Of a stretch of 64,000 nucleotides of DNA, positions 40,321 through 52,115 are shown one piece after another; the first letter of the stretch is position 1; each line of letters begins with the position of its first letter. The position numbers and the translations under genes were made by a program. The notes beneath the pieces are model-generated. The model was not told where the DNA came from. It made no database searches and saw only the letters and a list, made by a program, of their open reading frames with translations. Source of the DNA: Arctopsyche grandis (Eukaryota; Arthropoda; Insecta; Trichoptera; Hydropsychidae); NCBI RefSeq assembly GCF_051622035.1, contig NC_135355.1, forward strand, positions 2,976,001-3,040,000, in the 5' to 3' direction.

Positions 40321-40813
40321 ATGGCGGCAACTTGACCACCAATCTCTAACTGGGACATAAGCGCTCACAGAAACGATCACATATCAAACTCTTTACGATT
40401 CCATTCACTGAAATATCAAATGCAGAAAATGGAACATACAATATTTATGAAACCAGATTGAATTAAAAAATAAAGTAAAAATTATAGAATTTCCCGATGA
40501 CTTGCTTCAAATATTTAAAACACTGCCCTGTAAGATCAATTTTTGTAGAGTTAGCACCTTTACGCTCTGCCGACACGACTTGTACATAGATAAATTATTG
40601 TTTAATTTCCAAATCATGACATCTCAATAATAATATTTCATTACTTTTTTGTAGCTATCTTGCATTGGAAGTGACTTACCTTGAAAATCATGATTTGGAA
40701 GCAACGAATGTTTCATTTAAAATTTTTTTATTAACTCTCGTCAAATACTGTTATCGGTCATCACGACCATATGTTCATTCTTCGTTTTGTCTTCGAATAC
40801 GGTGGACAACATC

Positions 40814-40922
40814 ATGTATCGTCTGGCGTTTCTACTTTTGGCTGCGCAGCTCGTCAAAGCTACAGTAGTCACCAATGATCATCATTGTGCTTATCCAACC
40901 ATCCCACCATCTGGTGCACCAA
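40814..40922 (+). CDS. TIL-C exon C1, signal-peptide exon
   Basis: ATG (AACATCATG) opens 36 codons: hydrophobic LAFLLLAAQ, a cleavage site near VKA-T, then a mature start containing HHCAYP. The donor is A before GTAATA. TIL-D has the same layout with PHCAYP. Confidence 0.85.
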
Positions 40923-43900
40923 GTAATATCCATACATATGTATATACAATATCAATTTAAGTAAACTTGTTCTGTTTGCAATTAGCAGAGCATTTGGATA
41001 CAATTGGATTTTGGTCACAAATTGTGACCAAAATCACAAGTGGCGGCTCGTGAATAAGATGTCTGGGGGTGCTGGGGTTGATTTAAAAATTTAAAAAATG
41101 CTTATTTGTTTTGATTAACATCAAATGTTTTATTAACATCAAAATTATTAAAATTTAAAATTATCACCTTTTCGTAAAAATTTTCATTATTCATAGTATA
41201 ATATATATTTTTAAATTGACAGCATAGACAAAGCCGTCAATCTTTCCCGAACCATTGTGCTTCTTATATATGTATTTATTATTGACGAAAAACACTGTTC
41301 TGGCTCAGCGGTAGTCATTGGAGTTGTAAGCAGAATTTGAATAAGTTTTATTTCCTCAAGAACTTTGCATAAATATACATTTCTTTCCTTGAGTAAAACA
41401 CTTCTAATTCAGTCTGAAGCTTTTCTTTATCAAGCATTGTTAGTACTTAGCAAACTTTATTAAATAATTTCACAGCTATTAATTGATTAGAAAAAGCTAT
41501 TAATTGATCACAATGTAATACAATCGATCGTGTGATCCTAGTTGTATTGTTGGCTGCTTTTCTAGGACTTGAAATATCATATGCCAACAAATATTCGTGT
41601 GAAAGTTCACATAAAACTATGTAATATTACGAAAAGATTTATTTATATAATACATTATATTAAATTTTAATTGCAGAATCGTTCGTCATCTAACCTGTGA
41701 GAAACAGTTGATTCAATAGACAAAGTTCTGTGTTTGAATTTGTTCGGTTGTATTTGTTTTTGTGACATTTATGATACTCTCGTATTCTTACTTCGTTTTA
41801 ATTTAAATATCGGAAGATTTAAGTTACATCCATAACCAACAAAAATAATCACCGATTAGTTTAAAATGTTTATGTCTTTTTGAACGGAGTTGAGTAAGTC
41901 TGCCACTAAATATTATATTTTTAAATGGTTCATATTAAATTTATATTTTATATAGAATGCGGATTAAACGAGGTATTTTCCGAATGTGGAGCAAATGGTT
42001 GTCAAAACACCTGCCAAGAACCAAAAAGGTTATTAGTTTGTTTGGGACTGTGTACACCGGGTTGCATATGTGCTCCAGGATATCTCAGAAACTCAAAAGG
42101 AGCCTGCGTTTTGATAAAAGATTGTGGTGAGTAAGCGTTTAAAATTGCCTATCGATATACCACTTTCAACAAATTTTCAATAAAATTTTATGAATTTTCT
42201 CACAGACTGTACTGGAGTCAACGAAGTGTTTTCTGAATGTGATAACCACCCCTGTCAGAACACATGCAGTAACCCGAATATTATCACCAGATGCAGTTAT
42301 GTAGTTGGTTGCTATCCAGGTTGCATTTGCAAACCTCAGTATTTGAGAGACGATGATGGCATTTGCGTACCTCAAAGACAATGCTGTTAGTATGAATGTT
42401 TTATGTAACTTTCGTAGAATGTATTACATAGGATTTTCTCTTTCTTAGTATCTACATACAAATTTTCTAAAATAGTATGATATATATATATAGTTTTTCT
42501 ATCATAAACTTTTTAAATACATACATAGTATAAAATAAAAATTATTTACGGTTAAATTTTCAGTCAATTGCAATGCAAACGAAACGTTCCAGGACAATGG
42601 AGTCCTCGCATGTGAGAGTACATGTAGAGACCCACACTTTTTCGAATTATGCGATCCAATAAATCCACAAGTTCAACCAGCTTGTTTTTGTAAATTTGAT
42701 TATGTGAGAAATGACAACGGTGAATGTATACTGCGTGAAGATTGCCGTAAGTTTATTTTCAAACCTAATTTCTTTCTGAAAAAAAATACAGCACAGTTCC
42801 ATTTGTAGAGACACCTTATCATTGGAATTTATTGATAATATTTAAGACCTCAATCGAATAAAATTGATCCAAACCGGCTCAAGTCATCAAACAATCGCTT
42901 TAATACGATCGAACTATTTTCGATCACTTTATGTGGGATTATTTTATAATTAAAGTTTAAATCGATGATCCACAATCATTTCAGTACCTGCAAGACAGCA
43001 CTCGATTTTATTGCTTGGGTATAATTCCCTTGAACTTCGGAGAAACTTCTCGTTAATTCGCTTTGTTCTCCAGCTACGCTGCGGCATGCCCGTTGTTGCT
43101 GGAACAGTTGAGACTTTATGTACCTAATAATTATATGCGTGGTAGACATCATCATTTGATGACTGTTACGTACCTCCTGCTCGCACAGTTCTTTTTCGAA
43201 TGGCTCCTATACCAAGAGCTATTCGACTTCTCAATGAAATCGTTGCTGCCGTGCTTAATTGCGATATTTTCCACCTTGGTGAGCGTAGATTATCGGATAT
43301 TATTTTCACATATTTATCTGGTAACCTGCGCTCATCATTAATTTATTAATTTGTTTTAATTTTTTATTTTTTGTTTTCTCCCTCTCTTATTTTATTTTAT
43401 TATGTAGGCCATTGTGGCGCATTAGGTTCTCCCTGTAATGCCACAATAGTCAAAAAACGTTAAATAAATAAATTATTGATCCACTTAAATTTTGAAAAGC
43501 TATCGAAAATTTTGATATTCTAAGTCTTTGAAGAAGATTTTGATATTTGATATGAACTGTATTTGTTTGATATGTCTATACATTTATATACAATTGTGAC
43601 TTTCATTAATTAAACGAATGCGCATCGAAACGTCATTAGTCAAGTGGGAGTTGTTGAACTCTCCCAAATAGCCACAGCTTTTCGTTTCACATTCAGCCCA
43701 AACTTTTTTCTTTGACAAAATAGTTAAAGATTCAAAACTTCCGTACAAATTTCAGCAAAATGCACAGGTGTTAATGAAGTGTACTCTTACAACAAAGCAT
43801 GCGAAAGAAATTGCGATAATTACGATCAGGCTGATTTTATTTGTAATGCAGAAGATAGTCAAGGATGTGTCTGCAAAGAGGGTTATATAAGGAATCAACA

Positions 43901-46900
43901 AGGAATTTGCGTCACTCCGGATCGATGTGGTAAATAATGAATTTATATATGTATATTATGCATGAACTATACATATGTTTATATATATTATTCTATAGAG
44001 AACAGAAAATGCACCGGAAAGAATGAAGCTTTTACAACTTGCGTTATACCTTGCGGTGAAAGATGTTCCAATTTGGGACAGGATGTAATATGCAATTTCC
44101 TTGTTTGCAATCCAGGTTGTGATTGTAAGCCAGGATTCTTCAGAAATTCCAAGAATGAGGGCGTCCCACCTGCAGAATGTGGTTTGTTTTTGTTTATGTT
44201 TTATATATGTATGTATATATGAATGTAAAATTATTATTTATTTAATATTTTGGATGAAAGGACAGTAAACAAAGTATAATACTAACTAAAAAAGTTTCGA
44301 AATCCGGAGCTGAAAAAGGAATCCGGATCCGGAACTGAAAAAGGAATTCGAATCCGCAACTGAAAATGGAATCCAGAACTGGAACTGAAAAATAAATTGA
44401 AATCGGAATCCAAATCGAAATTGCATTCGAAATCGACACAATTTTTTTTTTTTTGGAATCTCCATACTTGTTCTCACTCATACATTTATTTATTTATACA
44501 TATACGGCCGCAAGCACCATAAAACCACAATACAATAGAACAGTAATAAAACACAATATTAATATAGGAATAAAAAAAATAGGAGTTTTAAACAATGAAG
44601 ATACCTAAATTGAATAAATAAATTAAATGAAAACGATAAAATAAAATACATTTAGCCTTTGTACATATGAGAAATGATATTGTAACAATTATTTCTACTA
44701 ATCTTAAATAGATCAAATTGGCTAAAGTCATTTCCCAGTTTATAAAGTCTGGGTAACGTTGAATTTTTGTTAAAATTTATGGCATAATTTTGGATGTGGA
44801 ATAAATAGTTGCATCTGGTAAATATCCCCAATGTATGAAAATTTATGAGATCCACTAATTCACTACAGTCCATAACGGCGCCGAGAACACCAAACAGACA
44901 TAATAGATCATTAATTATTCTCCTGTCACAAAGTTCGATCATATTAAATTTAATATACTTATTAGTGTCAGGGCCAGATTTAAAAAAATATATATAATCA
45001 ATGAATCTAATTAATCTATTCTGAATCCTCTCAATGGAATCAGTATGTTCCTGTGAACCGGGGGACCTTCCTTACTAACGAAAAAAATAATAATTTAATT
45101 AGTCGCATATAATAATAAAAAAATCGTAAAAAAAATATTTGCGACCAATTTTGCGAGCAGTTTTCTTGCGACCAACTTTCCTGTGAGACTAATTTTCATG
45201 CGACGGGATATCCGCGCGAGCGATTTTCACGAGAGCGGTTATTCTGTTGTGAACACACATTTGACAAGTTATCACCGAACCGTATATAACAATAGCGGAA
45301 TGCTGATTGACTGTCTGCCAACCGTTTCACCCGTTCGATAAGTTCACCCGACTTTTAAAATTAAGTAGAAAATTAATTATAAGTATTTTAAAGCAATGAA
45401 ATATCACAATCAATAGTAAAAACATCTGACTATTGATTCCAATACTCATTTTGAGCACAACAATATTAGATTTTAAGTTAAAGACCGCAAAAGCCAAAAA
45501 ACTGTAAAAATCGCACATTTTTTTAAACGCTCATATCTCGTAAGCGATCACTAACCAACAAAAATCAATATCATATTCGGATTTTATGGGTCAAATTTAG
45601 TAAAGATTGGTTAGTCTCCGCTCTGGTAATTTTTTTTGTTGCTCGGTGTTATCGGTATAAAAATAGCGGATGCTTAAAATGCACCTATTGGTCAAAAGGT
45701 TTTAGTCCACGTGGATCACTACGCTCTGATTGGCTGTGCGTCTTGTTCGCATGCATTTATTTTATTTAATATACATATCTACGTACAACATATGCTCCTT
45801 GTATTCCAAAAATTTTGTTTTTTGAAATCTCCATACTGGTTCATACACTCGCACATACATACATATGTACATATAAACATCGCGTCCGTTTTTATATACA
45901 TTTATATAATAATACTATTTTAGATTGCAATCCAAATGAAGAGCTGGACCTGTGTCATAACAATTGTCCTCCACGTACTTGCAATTCTATTGGAAAGACA
46001 TTCAAGTGTCCCGCACCTGATCCAAATAAATGTCGACCTGCTTGCAAATGTAAATTCAACTATTTCAGAAATTCAGAAGGTGTTTGCGTTCCAATCGAAC
46101 AGTGTCGTAAGTGCAAATTGATTAAAAATGTTATACCTGATTGATGCATACGAGGGTTATGGAGGCATTTATTTATTCAACCTTTCAGCACCTCTAACTT
46201 GCACTGGTGAAAATGAAGTTTATGATTTTTGTCCATTATCATGTTTGGAGGAAACCTGCAGTGGTATGACTAGCCCGCGAGTATGTACCTTGGAAGTTAG
46301 AGAATGTGCACCTGCATGCGTATGCATAGAAGGTTTCCTTCGTAACTCTGAAGGAAAATGTCGTCCAGAATCTGAATGCGGTAAGTTTGAAATTCATACT
46401 CTTTATACGTTGACCGTAATGTAAACTTACATTTTAATTTAAGCTTGCGCTGACCCAAATGCTGAAGTGGTCAGATGTCCAAATCCATGTCCTGGAGGTA
46501 CTTGTGAATTTCCAGAGTTTGCCAACTGTGATGCTCCTTGCCGAATCAAAGGCTGTCAATGTAAAAAGGGGTATGTGAAAAATAAGGGTGGAAAATGCAT
46601 TCTGCTTTCGCAATGCCGTAAGTATTTATATATATTTTTCTCTCAAATATGTACATACATAATGTATGGCTATTTTTTTATTTAAAAATTATAGCAAACA
46701 GACAATGCGCGGGACAAAATGAGGAGTATTTGGATTGCGGAACTGGGTGTCCTGCAACGTGCGAAAATAGAATAAAAAAAATAGCATGTCCCAACAAAAA
46801 TTGTGTCCCAGGATGTTTTTGCAAAAACGGTTTCGTTCGCAAGAATGGAAAATGTGTGAAATGGGATGAGTGTGACCCACCAAGTAAGTAACAATTTATT

Positions 46901-47277
46901 TTCCATTGGTAAAAATTCTGTTTTGGATCAACTGAACAGATTTTTTTCTTTTCTTAATTGCTCAGGTTTAACATACTTACTCATTACCATATAATTTAAT
47001 TTGCCACAACTACAATTAAATAGTAAAGATTTACAATTCGTCAGCTCTGGAGTACCTCAAGGATGATTTATTGATTTTTTATTTTACAGCTCCGGTTTGT
47101 GGAACTAACGAAATTTTCAGTAAAGCAGCCCCTATTGTGCAAGAAACGTGTGCAACTTTGGGTAAACATATTTGCAAAGATTACAAACTGGGATGCGTCT
47201 GTAATACAGGATACGTCCGTGATGTCATCAACGGAAAGTGCATCAAAAAAACTGACTGCAACTCATGTAAAAAATAA
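40814..47277 (+). CDS. TIL-C: secreted ten-domain TIL protein (whole-gene model)
   Basis: A signal-peptide exon and ten TIL exons sum to 1926 nt, an unbroken frame of 641 residues ending in TAA at 47275-47277. All internal borders are phase 1. Domain order parallels TIL-D: CGLNE type, C3 type, two eight-cysteine domains, GERC type, NEELD type, TGENE type, then two extra domains and the basic-tailed terminal domain. ATTAAA at 47285 is a likely polyadenylation signal. The product is secreted. Several domains lack disulfides, so not all are likely to be classical inhibitors. Confidence 0.85.
40923..41955. other. First intron of TIL-C
   Basis: A short duplication (TTGGTCACAATTTGTGACCAA) forms a hairpin near 41010-41034. 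Nothing else was recognised. Confidence 0.4.
41956..42126 (+). CDS. TIL-C exon C2, TIL domain (CGLNE subfamily)
   Basis: The acceptor is TTTTATATAG and the donor GTGAGT. Ten cysteines are present and the loop is C-LGL-C. It is very close to B15. Confidence 0.92.
42206..42385 (+). CDS. TIL-C exon C3, TIL domain with GTTAGT donor
   Basis: The acceptor is TCTCACAG. Ten cysteines are present and the loop is C-SYVVG-C. The exon ends TGC T before GTTAGT, and if unspliced the next codons are TGT TAG. The relatives D3 and E1 end identically but with GTAAAT donors. Confidence 0.9.
42564..42746 (+). CDS. TIL-C exon C4, eight-cysteine TIL domain (C2 and C6 lost)
   Basis: The acceptor is AATTTTCAG and the donor GTAAGT. 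The frame is intact. C2 is replaced (TFQDNGV) and the C5-C7 stretch (CDPINPQVQPAC) has no C6. C2 and C6 are disulfide partners in Ascaris-type inhibitors, so one whole bridge is absent. Confidence 0.88.
43013..43474 (+). mobile_element. 5'-truncated LINE with frameshifts
   Basis: It encodes CPLLLEQLRLYVPNNYMRG and RHHHLM, matching the LINE at 62818-64000. A frameshift follows, then the 3' stretch GTAGGCCATTGTGGCGCATT and a TAAATAAATAAA tail. Confidence 0.85.
43756..43929 (+). CDS. TIL-C exon C5, eight-cysteine TIL domain (C2 and C6 lost)
   Basis: The acceptor is AAATTTCAG and the donor GTAAAT. C2 is absent (VYSYNKAC) and the C5-C7 interval (CNAEDSQGC) has no C6. It lacks the same bridge as C4. 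The other eight cysteines are in place. Confidence 0.88.
43999..44181 (+). CDS. TIL-C exon C6, TIL domain lacking C9
   Basis: The acceptor is ATTCTATAG and the donor GTTTGT. The core is CVIPCGERC. Relatives D5 and E2 read SKNECV where this exon reads SKNEGV, so C9 is Gly and C8 loses its partner. Confidence 0.88.
44182..44470. other. Start of the long sixth TIL-C intron, GGAATCC-type repeats
   Basis: Repeats of the kind GGAATCCGGA and GGAACTGAAAAAGGAAT fill 44300-44440 and recall the body of the Helitron-like element at 13100-13260. Confidence 0.4.
44478..45065 (-). mobile_element. 5'-truncated LINE, C-terminal fragment
   Basis: The minus strand reads IERIQNRLIRFIDYIYFF, then a 96-residue open frame to a stop at 44652. 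The A-rich AAATAAATGT tail is at 44480-44492. It is a third LINE family, distinct from 21200 and 63261. Confidence 0.6.
45345..45648 (-). mobile_element. Half of a CACTGAGCAAC-type element
   Basis: Read on the minus strand it starts CACCGAGCAACAAAAAAAAT and matches one arm of the hairpin element at 49878-50747. TTA follows the terminus on the host side. Confidence 0.65.
45700..45905 (+). repeat. Repeat shared with 60395-60520
   Basis: CTCTGATTGGCTGTG and ATCGCGTCCGTTTTTATAT occur here and, inverted, after TIL-E. It runs nearly to the C7 acceptor. Confidence 0.5.
45924..46106 (+). CDS. TIL-C exon C7, TIL domain (NEELD subfamily)
   Basis: The acceptor is CTATTTTAG and the donor GTAAGT. Ten cysteines are present, starting CNPNEELDLC, with a seven-residue C5-C6 loop. 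Confidence 0.92.
46189..46380 (+). CDS. TIL-C exon C8, TIL domain (TGENE subfamily)
   Basis: The acceptor is CCTTTCAG and the donor GTAAGT. Ten cysteines are present, starting CTGENEVYDFC, with loop C-TLEVRE-C. Confidence 0.92.
46444..46617 (+). CDS. TIL-C exon C9, TIL domain
   Basis: The acceptor is ATTTAAG, with a weak pyrimidine tract, and the donor is GTAAGT. Ten cysteines are present, starting CADPNAEVVRC, with loop C-DAP-C. It is a close relative of B28. Confidence 0.9.
46695..46883 (+). CDS. TIL-C exon C10, TIL domain
   Basis: The acceptor is AATTATAG and the donor GTAAGT. Ten cysteines are present, starting CAGQNEEYLDC, with loop C-PNKN-C. It ends CDPPS rather than at C10 plus one base. 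Confidence 0.9.
47043..47063 (+). other. Possible reverse-transcriptase fossil in the last TIL-C intron
   Basis: The bases 47043-47063 read SSGVPQG, the conserved motif of non-LTR reverse transcriptases, followed by TGA. A matching stretch (SGVPQ) sits at 54933-54947 in TIL-D. Chance is not excluded. Confidence 0.3.
47090..47277 (+). CDS. TIL-C exon C11, reduced terminal TIL domain
   Basis: The acceptor is ATTTTACAG. The domain lacks C2, C3 and C6 (FSKAAPIVQETC), keeps seven standard cysteines and adds one near the end (CNSCKK). It stops in TAA and is the paralogue of D9 and E6. Confidence 0.9.
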
Positions 47278-48286
47278 ATGAAATATTAAATTTTGAGTTC
47301 ATTGCATAAAAGACATTTGTTTTATTTATATATTATTTACTCACACTTAATTATTGATTTTATTTGCAAGAAAACCATATCAGTTTTGTCATGTTTGGAT
47401 AGTTTACACTTTTTTTATTATTTATTAACTCAATTATGCACACTTTTCTAAAATATTTGCTCCAACGTGATGAGTGTGCTATACAGATTAAGAATGATTT
47501 AAACAGACATAGGTACACTCATTTATTAAACACGACATCTACGTAAGATAAAACAATTAACAGCCATAGATAGACATTTATGGCTGTTAATCGTTTTATT
47601 TTTGACAAATTTTTGCAGCATATTCTAATCAGCGAAATTCGAGATGCTGATTTTTGATGTTGATTTGCTGATAACTCGATTTTTTGCAAATGGGTTAGGA
47701 ACAGGGTCAATTTGTTGGAACCGTTTCAATGAAATCAGATAAATTGGCAAACTGATAGAAAACAATTGACCTTGGAGTTATGTACATATCCAAGGTCTGG
47801 CCAGCAGAACCCGGTTCTACACAATTGAAAGCATTGCATGCTAACAATTGATTTTAATCTAAGTATTGGATGATGACAAATCCAGATCGAGTATTTTATT
47901 CAGTATTACTGGAGGAACAGAGTGTTGACTCAGTTATTCCATAATTACCGATTATTGTAATTATGGCTGTAAATTATTGATATTAATTTAATCACCTGTT
48001 CAATTACAGATGCACTGTTTGCGATTTTAATTGTATTTAGAATTGAAACATACATTTGTTGATACAGACTGATATGAATTCCAATACTATTATATAATTT
48101 TTCTATACATATATTAAATATGCAAAATCATTTTAAATTTGAGTCTATTACGAATCTCCTGCATAAATGACTTTTATTATATCTACCAAATATAATATTT
48201 ATGAATAATATAATATGACTTTTCTTTATTTCGACAGATATTTCGCAAAACTTATGCTGTTTTGCGTTTAACAATATTTAAAAAAA
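47278..48286. other. Spacer after TIL-C
   Basis: It contains a minus-strand SINE fragment at about 47700-47830 (box B-like AACCGGGTTC, GTTTGCCAATTTATCTGA). No gene was seen. Confidence 0.4.
47285..47290 (+). terminator. ATTAAA polyadenylation signal of TIL-C
   Basis: It lies seven bases after the stop, with TTTGTTTTATTT about 25 bases further on. Confidence 0.5.
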
Positions 48287-48870
48287 TTCTGACGTGACCA
48301 ACCCATGACTTTAACTATATATTTGGGGAATATAAGAAAGTCACAAAACAAAATTCAATAATTAAACATAAATACACGTTCACAAATTACGGTTATGAGA
48401 GTATTTTCGATACAAATTGAGCGCAAATGTAGAGAAACTTACACAAGATAAAAGTTATAATTCCGGGTGTCGGATTTCGTTGAAAAAAATTTATTACTTA
48501 AAATCACTATAAAGAAAATAAAAATAATTTAAAAGGTCAAAATAAAATAACGAAATATTGTTTTAAAAAAAATTACTACTTCCGGTTTACGAATCCTTAT
48601 TAACTCTAAGTGAGTACATAAAAAATACAGAGAGTTGTTGAAAAAATCAGTCACAACATTTTTTACTTTTTTAGGAGGAAAAAATTGCATTTGCGGTTTA
48701 CTAAATTTAGTTTTAAATTGTTTTTATTTTGAACACATTGATACAAGAATTATACTTGAATTTTTTCATGAAGAGCACACACATTATGGGGTTGAAAAAA
48801 ATTTTGGAAGAAGAATCGAACAAAAGTAAATTGCCACTTCCGGTTGACGGATGCTTACCCAATTTTATAT
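48287..48870 (-). repeat. CCGGAAGT-family repeat
   Basis: It is an inverted copy, from GTGACCAACCCATGACTTTA to ACTTCCGGTTGACGG. Confidence 0.55.
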
Positions 48871-48874
48871 ATAA

Positions 48875-49130
48875 CTAGTGTTGGGCCCGTTGATTTCAAC
48901 GGGTGGTTTCGAAAAGGAATTGAAACTCGAACAAAAATAAAGTTAAAGATATTGAATCGATTGGTTTCGGAAAGAAATTGATGCACGAATTGGAATCGGG
49001 AACTTCATCTATTGTTACTACGTACATATATAAAGTAAAAACAAAAATTATTAAAAAGCATTTTTGTTTTTAGAATTAATGGAAAATTAGGGTTATTTTA
49101 CATATAAATGTAAATATCAGGTACATATAC
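48875..49130 (-). mobile_element. Helitron-like element, hairpin family
   Basis: On the minus strand a CCCGTTGAAATCAACGGG hairpin (48886-48903) is followed by CTAG (48875-48878). It is the same terminus as at 13044. The right end is uncertain. Confidence 0.5.
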
Positions 49131-49369
49131 ATGTACTCTTCGTCACATTTAAAATAAATATGGATCAAGAGAATTCACCCGTCTTGAAAGTTGAAAGAAT
49201 AATCAGTTATTCATTAATTGTACGACTTTTTTAAAATTATTATGCTATTTTGTCATTTGCTTTATTTTTTGAGAAAAAATTATGTTCTTGGCGCTTTAAT
49301 ATGGTTTTCTTGTTTATTTAATGAAATGAGTGTTATGTGTTAATTCAAAGCGCAAATAACACTGAGCAA

Positions 49370-49690
49370 CAAAATATTATCAGAGCGGAGACTAACCAAT
49401 ATTTACTAAGTTTGACCCACTAAATTCGAATATGATAATGATTTTAGTTGGTTAGTGATCGTTTACGAGATATGAGCGTTTAAAAAAATGCACGATTTTT
49501 AGAGTTTTTTGGCTTTTGCGGTTCTTAACTCAAAATTTAGTATTTCTGTGCTCAAAGTGAGTATTGGAATCAATATTCAGATATTTTTCCTATTGATTGT
49601 GATATTTTATTGCTTTAAAATACTTCTAATTAATTGTCTAGCGAATTTTAAAAGTCAAAAATATATTTTTTTTACTGATTTTTTCTTATT
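49370..49690 (+). mobile_element. Half of a CACTGAGCAAC-type element
   Basis: It starts CACTGAGCAACAAAATATTA and runs through GAGCGGAGACTAACCAATAT. It matches one arm of the neighbouring full hairpin, but the opposite arm is missing. Confidence 0.65.
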
Positions 49691-49877
49691 AAATCATTAA
49701 TTTAAAAGAAAGACAATTACATATGTTAGTAAACAGTTTGGTAATTTATCTTTGAGATAACCAGAAAACATGAAAACAGAAAACAAATTTCAGTAAGATT
49801 TGAAAATTTCTGTAAAAAATACATGAAATACTGAAAAGAGCTTCAAGCTAATGAAACAAGATTTAAATATCTAATTA

Positions 49878-50747
49878 CACTGAGCAACAAAAAAATCACG
49901 TTTTTGAGTTACCAGAGCGGAGACTAACTAATCTTTACTAAGTTTGGCCCACTGAATTCAAATATGATATTGATTTTTGTTGGTGGATGATCGTTTACGA
50001 GATATGAGCGTTTAAAAAAATCCGCGATTTTTACAGTTTTTTGGATTTTGCGGTCTTTAACTAAAAATTTAGGATTGTTACGCTCAAAGTGAGTATTGGA
50101 ATCAATAGTCAGATATTTTTCCTATTAATTTTTATATTTCATTGCTTTAAAATACTTCTAATTAATTGTCTAGCGAATTTTAAAAGTCAAAAATATTATT
50201 TTTTTCCGACCGCTGTACTCTGTGAGGTGGATTATATGCCATCTCGCTTGCCCTAACATATTACGCGATACAACCATATATACAACGAAAGCATTTAAAT
50301 TGCAATTACCGCTTTAGTTAGTACGTTTAGATAAAAAAAAAAATATTGAGATAGAAAACCAATCCTTATAAACGTGGTAAAATAAAAAATTTGCCAAATA
50401 AATGAAAAATAGCACGGAAAAATAATCCGTAAAAAAAAATATATTTTTGACTTTTAAAATTCACTAGACAATTAATTAGAAGTATTTTAAAGCAATGAAA
50501 TATAACAATTAATAGGAAAAATATCTGACTATTGATTCCAATACTCACTTTGAGCGTAACAATCCTAAATTTTGAGTTAAAGACCACAAAAGCCAAAAAA
50601 CTGTAAAAATCGCGGATTTTTTTAAATGCTCATATCTCGTAAACGATCACCCACCAACAAAAATCAATATCATATTCGAATTCAGTGGGTCAAACTTAGT
50701 AAAGATTGGTTAGTCTCCGCTCTGGTATTTTTTTTTGTTGCTCAGTG
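49878..50747. mobile_element. CACTGAGCAAC-type foldback element with TTA duplication
   Basis: Arms of about 320 bp (49878-50200 and 50430-50747) are inverted copies. It ends CACTGAGCAACAAAA and TTTTGTTGCTCAGTG. TTA lies directly outside both ends (49875-49877, 50748-50750). The 230-bp centre has no coding frame. Confidence 0.8.
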
Positions 50748-50750
50748 TTA

Positions 50751-51450
50751 TTTTACTGTAATGTATGACAGACATGTACGGAAATACCAAAATTAGTCTT
50801 TTTCAAATAAAACAGTGGTGTTTGGAACATACCGAGATACCAGAATCAGAGAGTTCTGCATACATATACATATATGTGGTGTCTCACAAGGTATTGTTTT
50901 TTACTGACCGGTGTAAGTTTTTTACTTACCATTTTGATTTCGTTAAAGACCATTTTTTTGTTACCTACAAAAATATGATTCAAAAGATTTTCTAATAATA
51001 TTGAAATTTAATAGCAGTTTATTGATTATTTATTTTCAACATCGATGATTTATGAACATGTGTATGTATTTTGAAATGACTTTACAATTCTGCATGTATA
51101 TTTACAGTCAATAAATTTTGCTGTGACGCAGAATTTATCCTGAAAGACAAAGACTAATATCATATTTACTCACTGCTCATCTGCACAATATTCAATCATC
51201 TGATTAAACATAAGTGTTTGAGAGCAATTTCAATGATACTTTAAATTTAAAACTGGGAATTTATACAGTTGGAAGTATTGGTATATTCAAATATTGTTTA
51301 TTATACTGTTCGGTCTAATTTTGATTCAAACTTTTTTAAATCAGTAAATTCTATTGTATACATTTCTATTTATTATAAACACAATTGATATCTGGAATTT
51401 TAAAAAAATGTATGTAATTATAATCCAATTCAAAAAAAGTTTTTTAAAAA
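50751..51450. other. Spacer upstream of TIL-D
   Basis: It is AT-rich. A stretch near 51177-51330 (TCTGATTAAA, ACTGTTCGGTCTA) recurs near 56970-57090 upstream of TIL-E, so flanking DNA was duplicated with the gene. Confidence 0.4.
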
Positions 51451-51748
51451 CATACCTCTTGTATAATATGTATATACAATTATTATTTTGAATAAAAACA
51501 CTAATATATATTTTTTACTACCGCCATCTATGTATAAAATTAATGACTACCAACTGTCACCGAGATTAAAAATCTTCAGAACTGAAACGCTTCTTATAAG
51601 ATATTTTATCTCTATCGTAATGGCGGACGTGCAATTTACTCATATTGATGACCAAAATGAGCAATATGGCAAATTATGAAAACGATTGGATAAGAGGTAA
51701 ACTTTTTCCTGAATTGTAATCGTAAGTGAAACGTAAAGGAGGTATGTA
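51451..51748 (+). mobile_element. CATACCTC-type MITE
   Basis: It runs from CATACCTCTTGTATAAT to AAAGGAGGTATGTAAA and aligns with the copy at 2981-3288. Its target duplication was not clear. Confidence 0.7.
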
Positions 51749-52059
51749 AAAAGAAAATATTTTGGACAAAATAGACAATGTATGGGGTGAGATGGATGAG
51801 AGTTGCGCAAAACAAAGATGAGTGGAAGCGTGTTGGAAAGGCCTTCACAGTAGTGGTTGGTGAATGGCTGTAAATGATGATGAAGTTGAAGACAAAAAAA
51901 CTACTGGATGTATGATGTATTTGTCTCCAGCTTTTAATTTCAAATTGTTTCACATATCAAAGCTATTAATACCAAACATGGCTTTATTAATTTTAACGGT
52001 AAATGGATTTTTGATAGTTACATTACATTCTGTTGAATATGTCGTCATTGCTCATTCGC

Positions 52060-52067
52060 TATAAATA
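52060..52067 (+). promoter_or_regulatory. TATA box of TIL-D
   Basis: TATAAATA lies 56 bases upstream of the ATG, predicting a transcription start near 52090 and a leader of about 25 bases. Confidence 0.6.
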
Positions 52068-52115
52068 TACGGTACACATGATTTTCAATCATTATGTGTT
52101 TATCCGTCTGCTGCG

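Noticed and set aside
44652-44942. A host gene on the minus strand
   Set aside because: The 96-residue frame continues an IQNRLIRFIDY-type LINE C-terminus and is followed by a retroelement tail.
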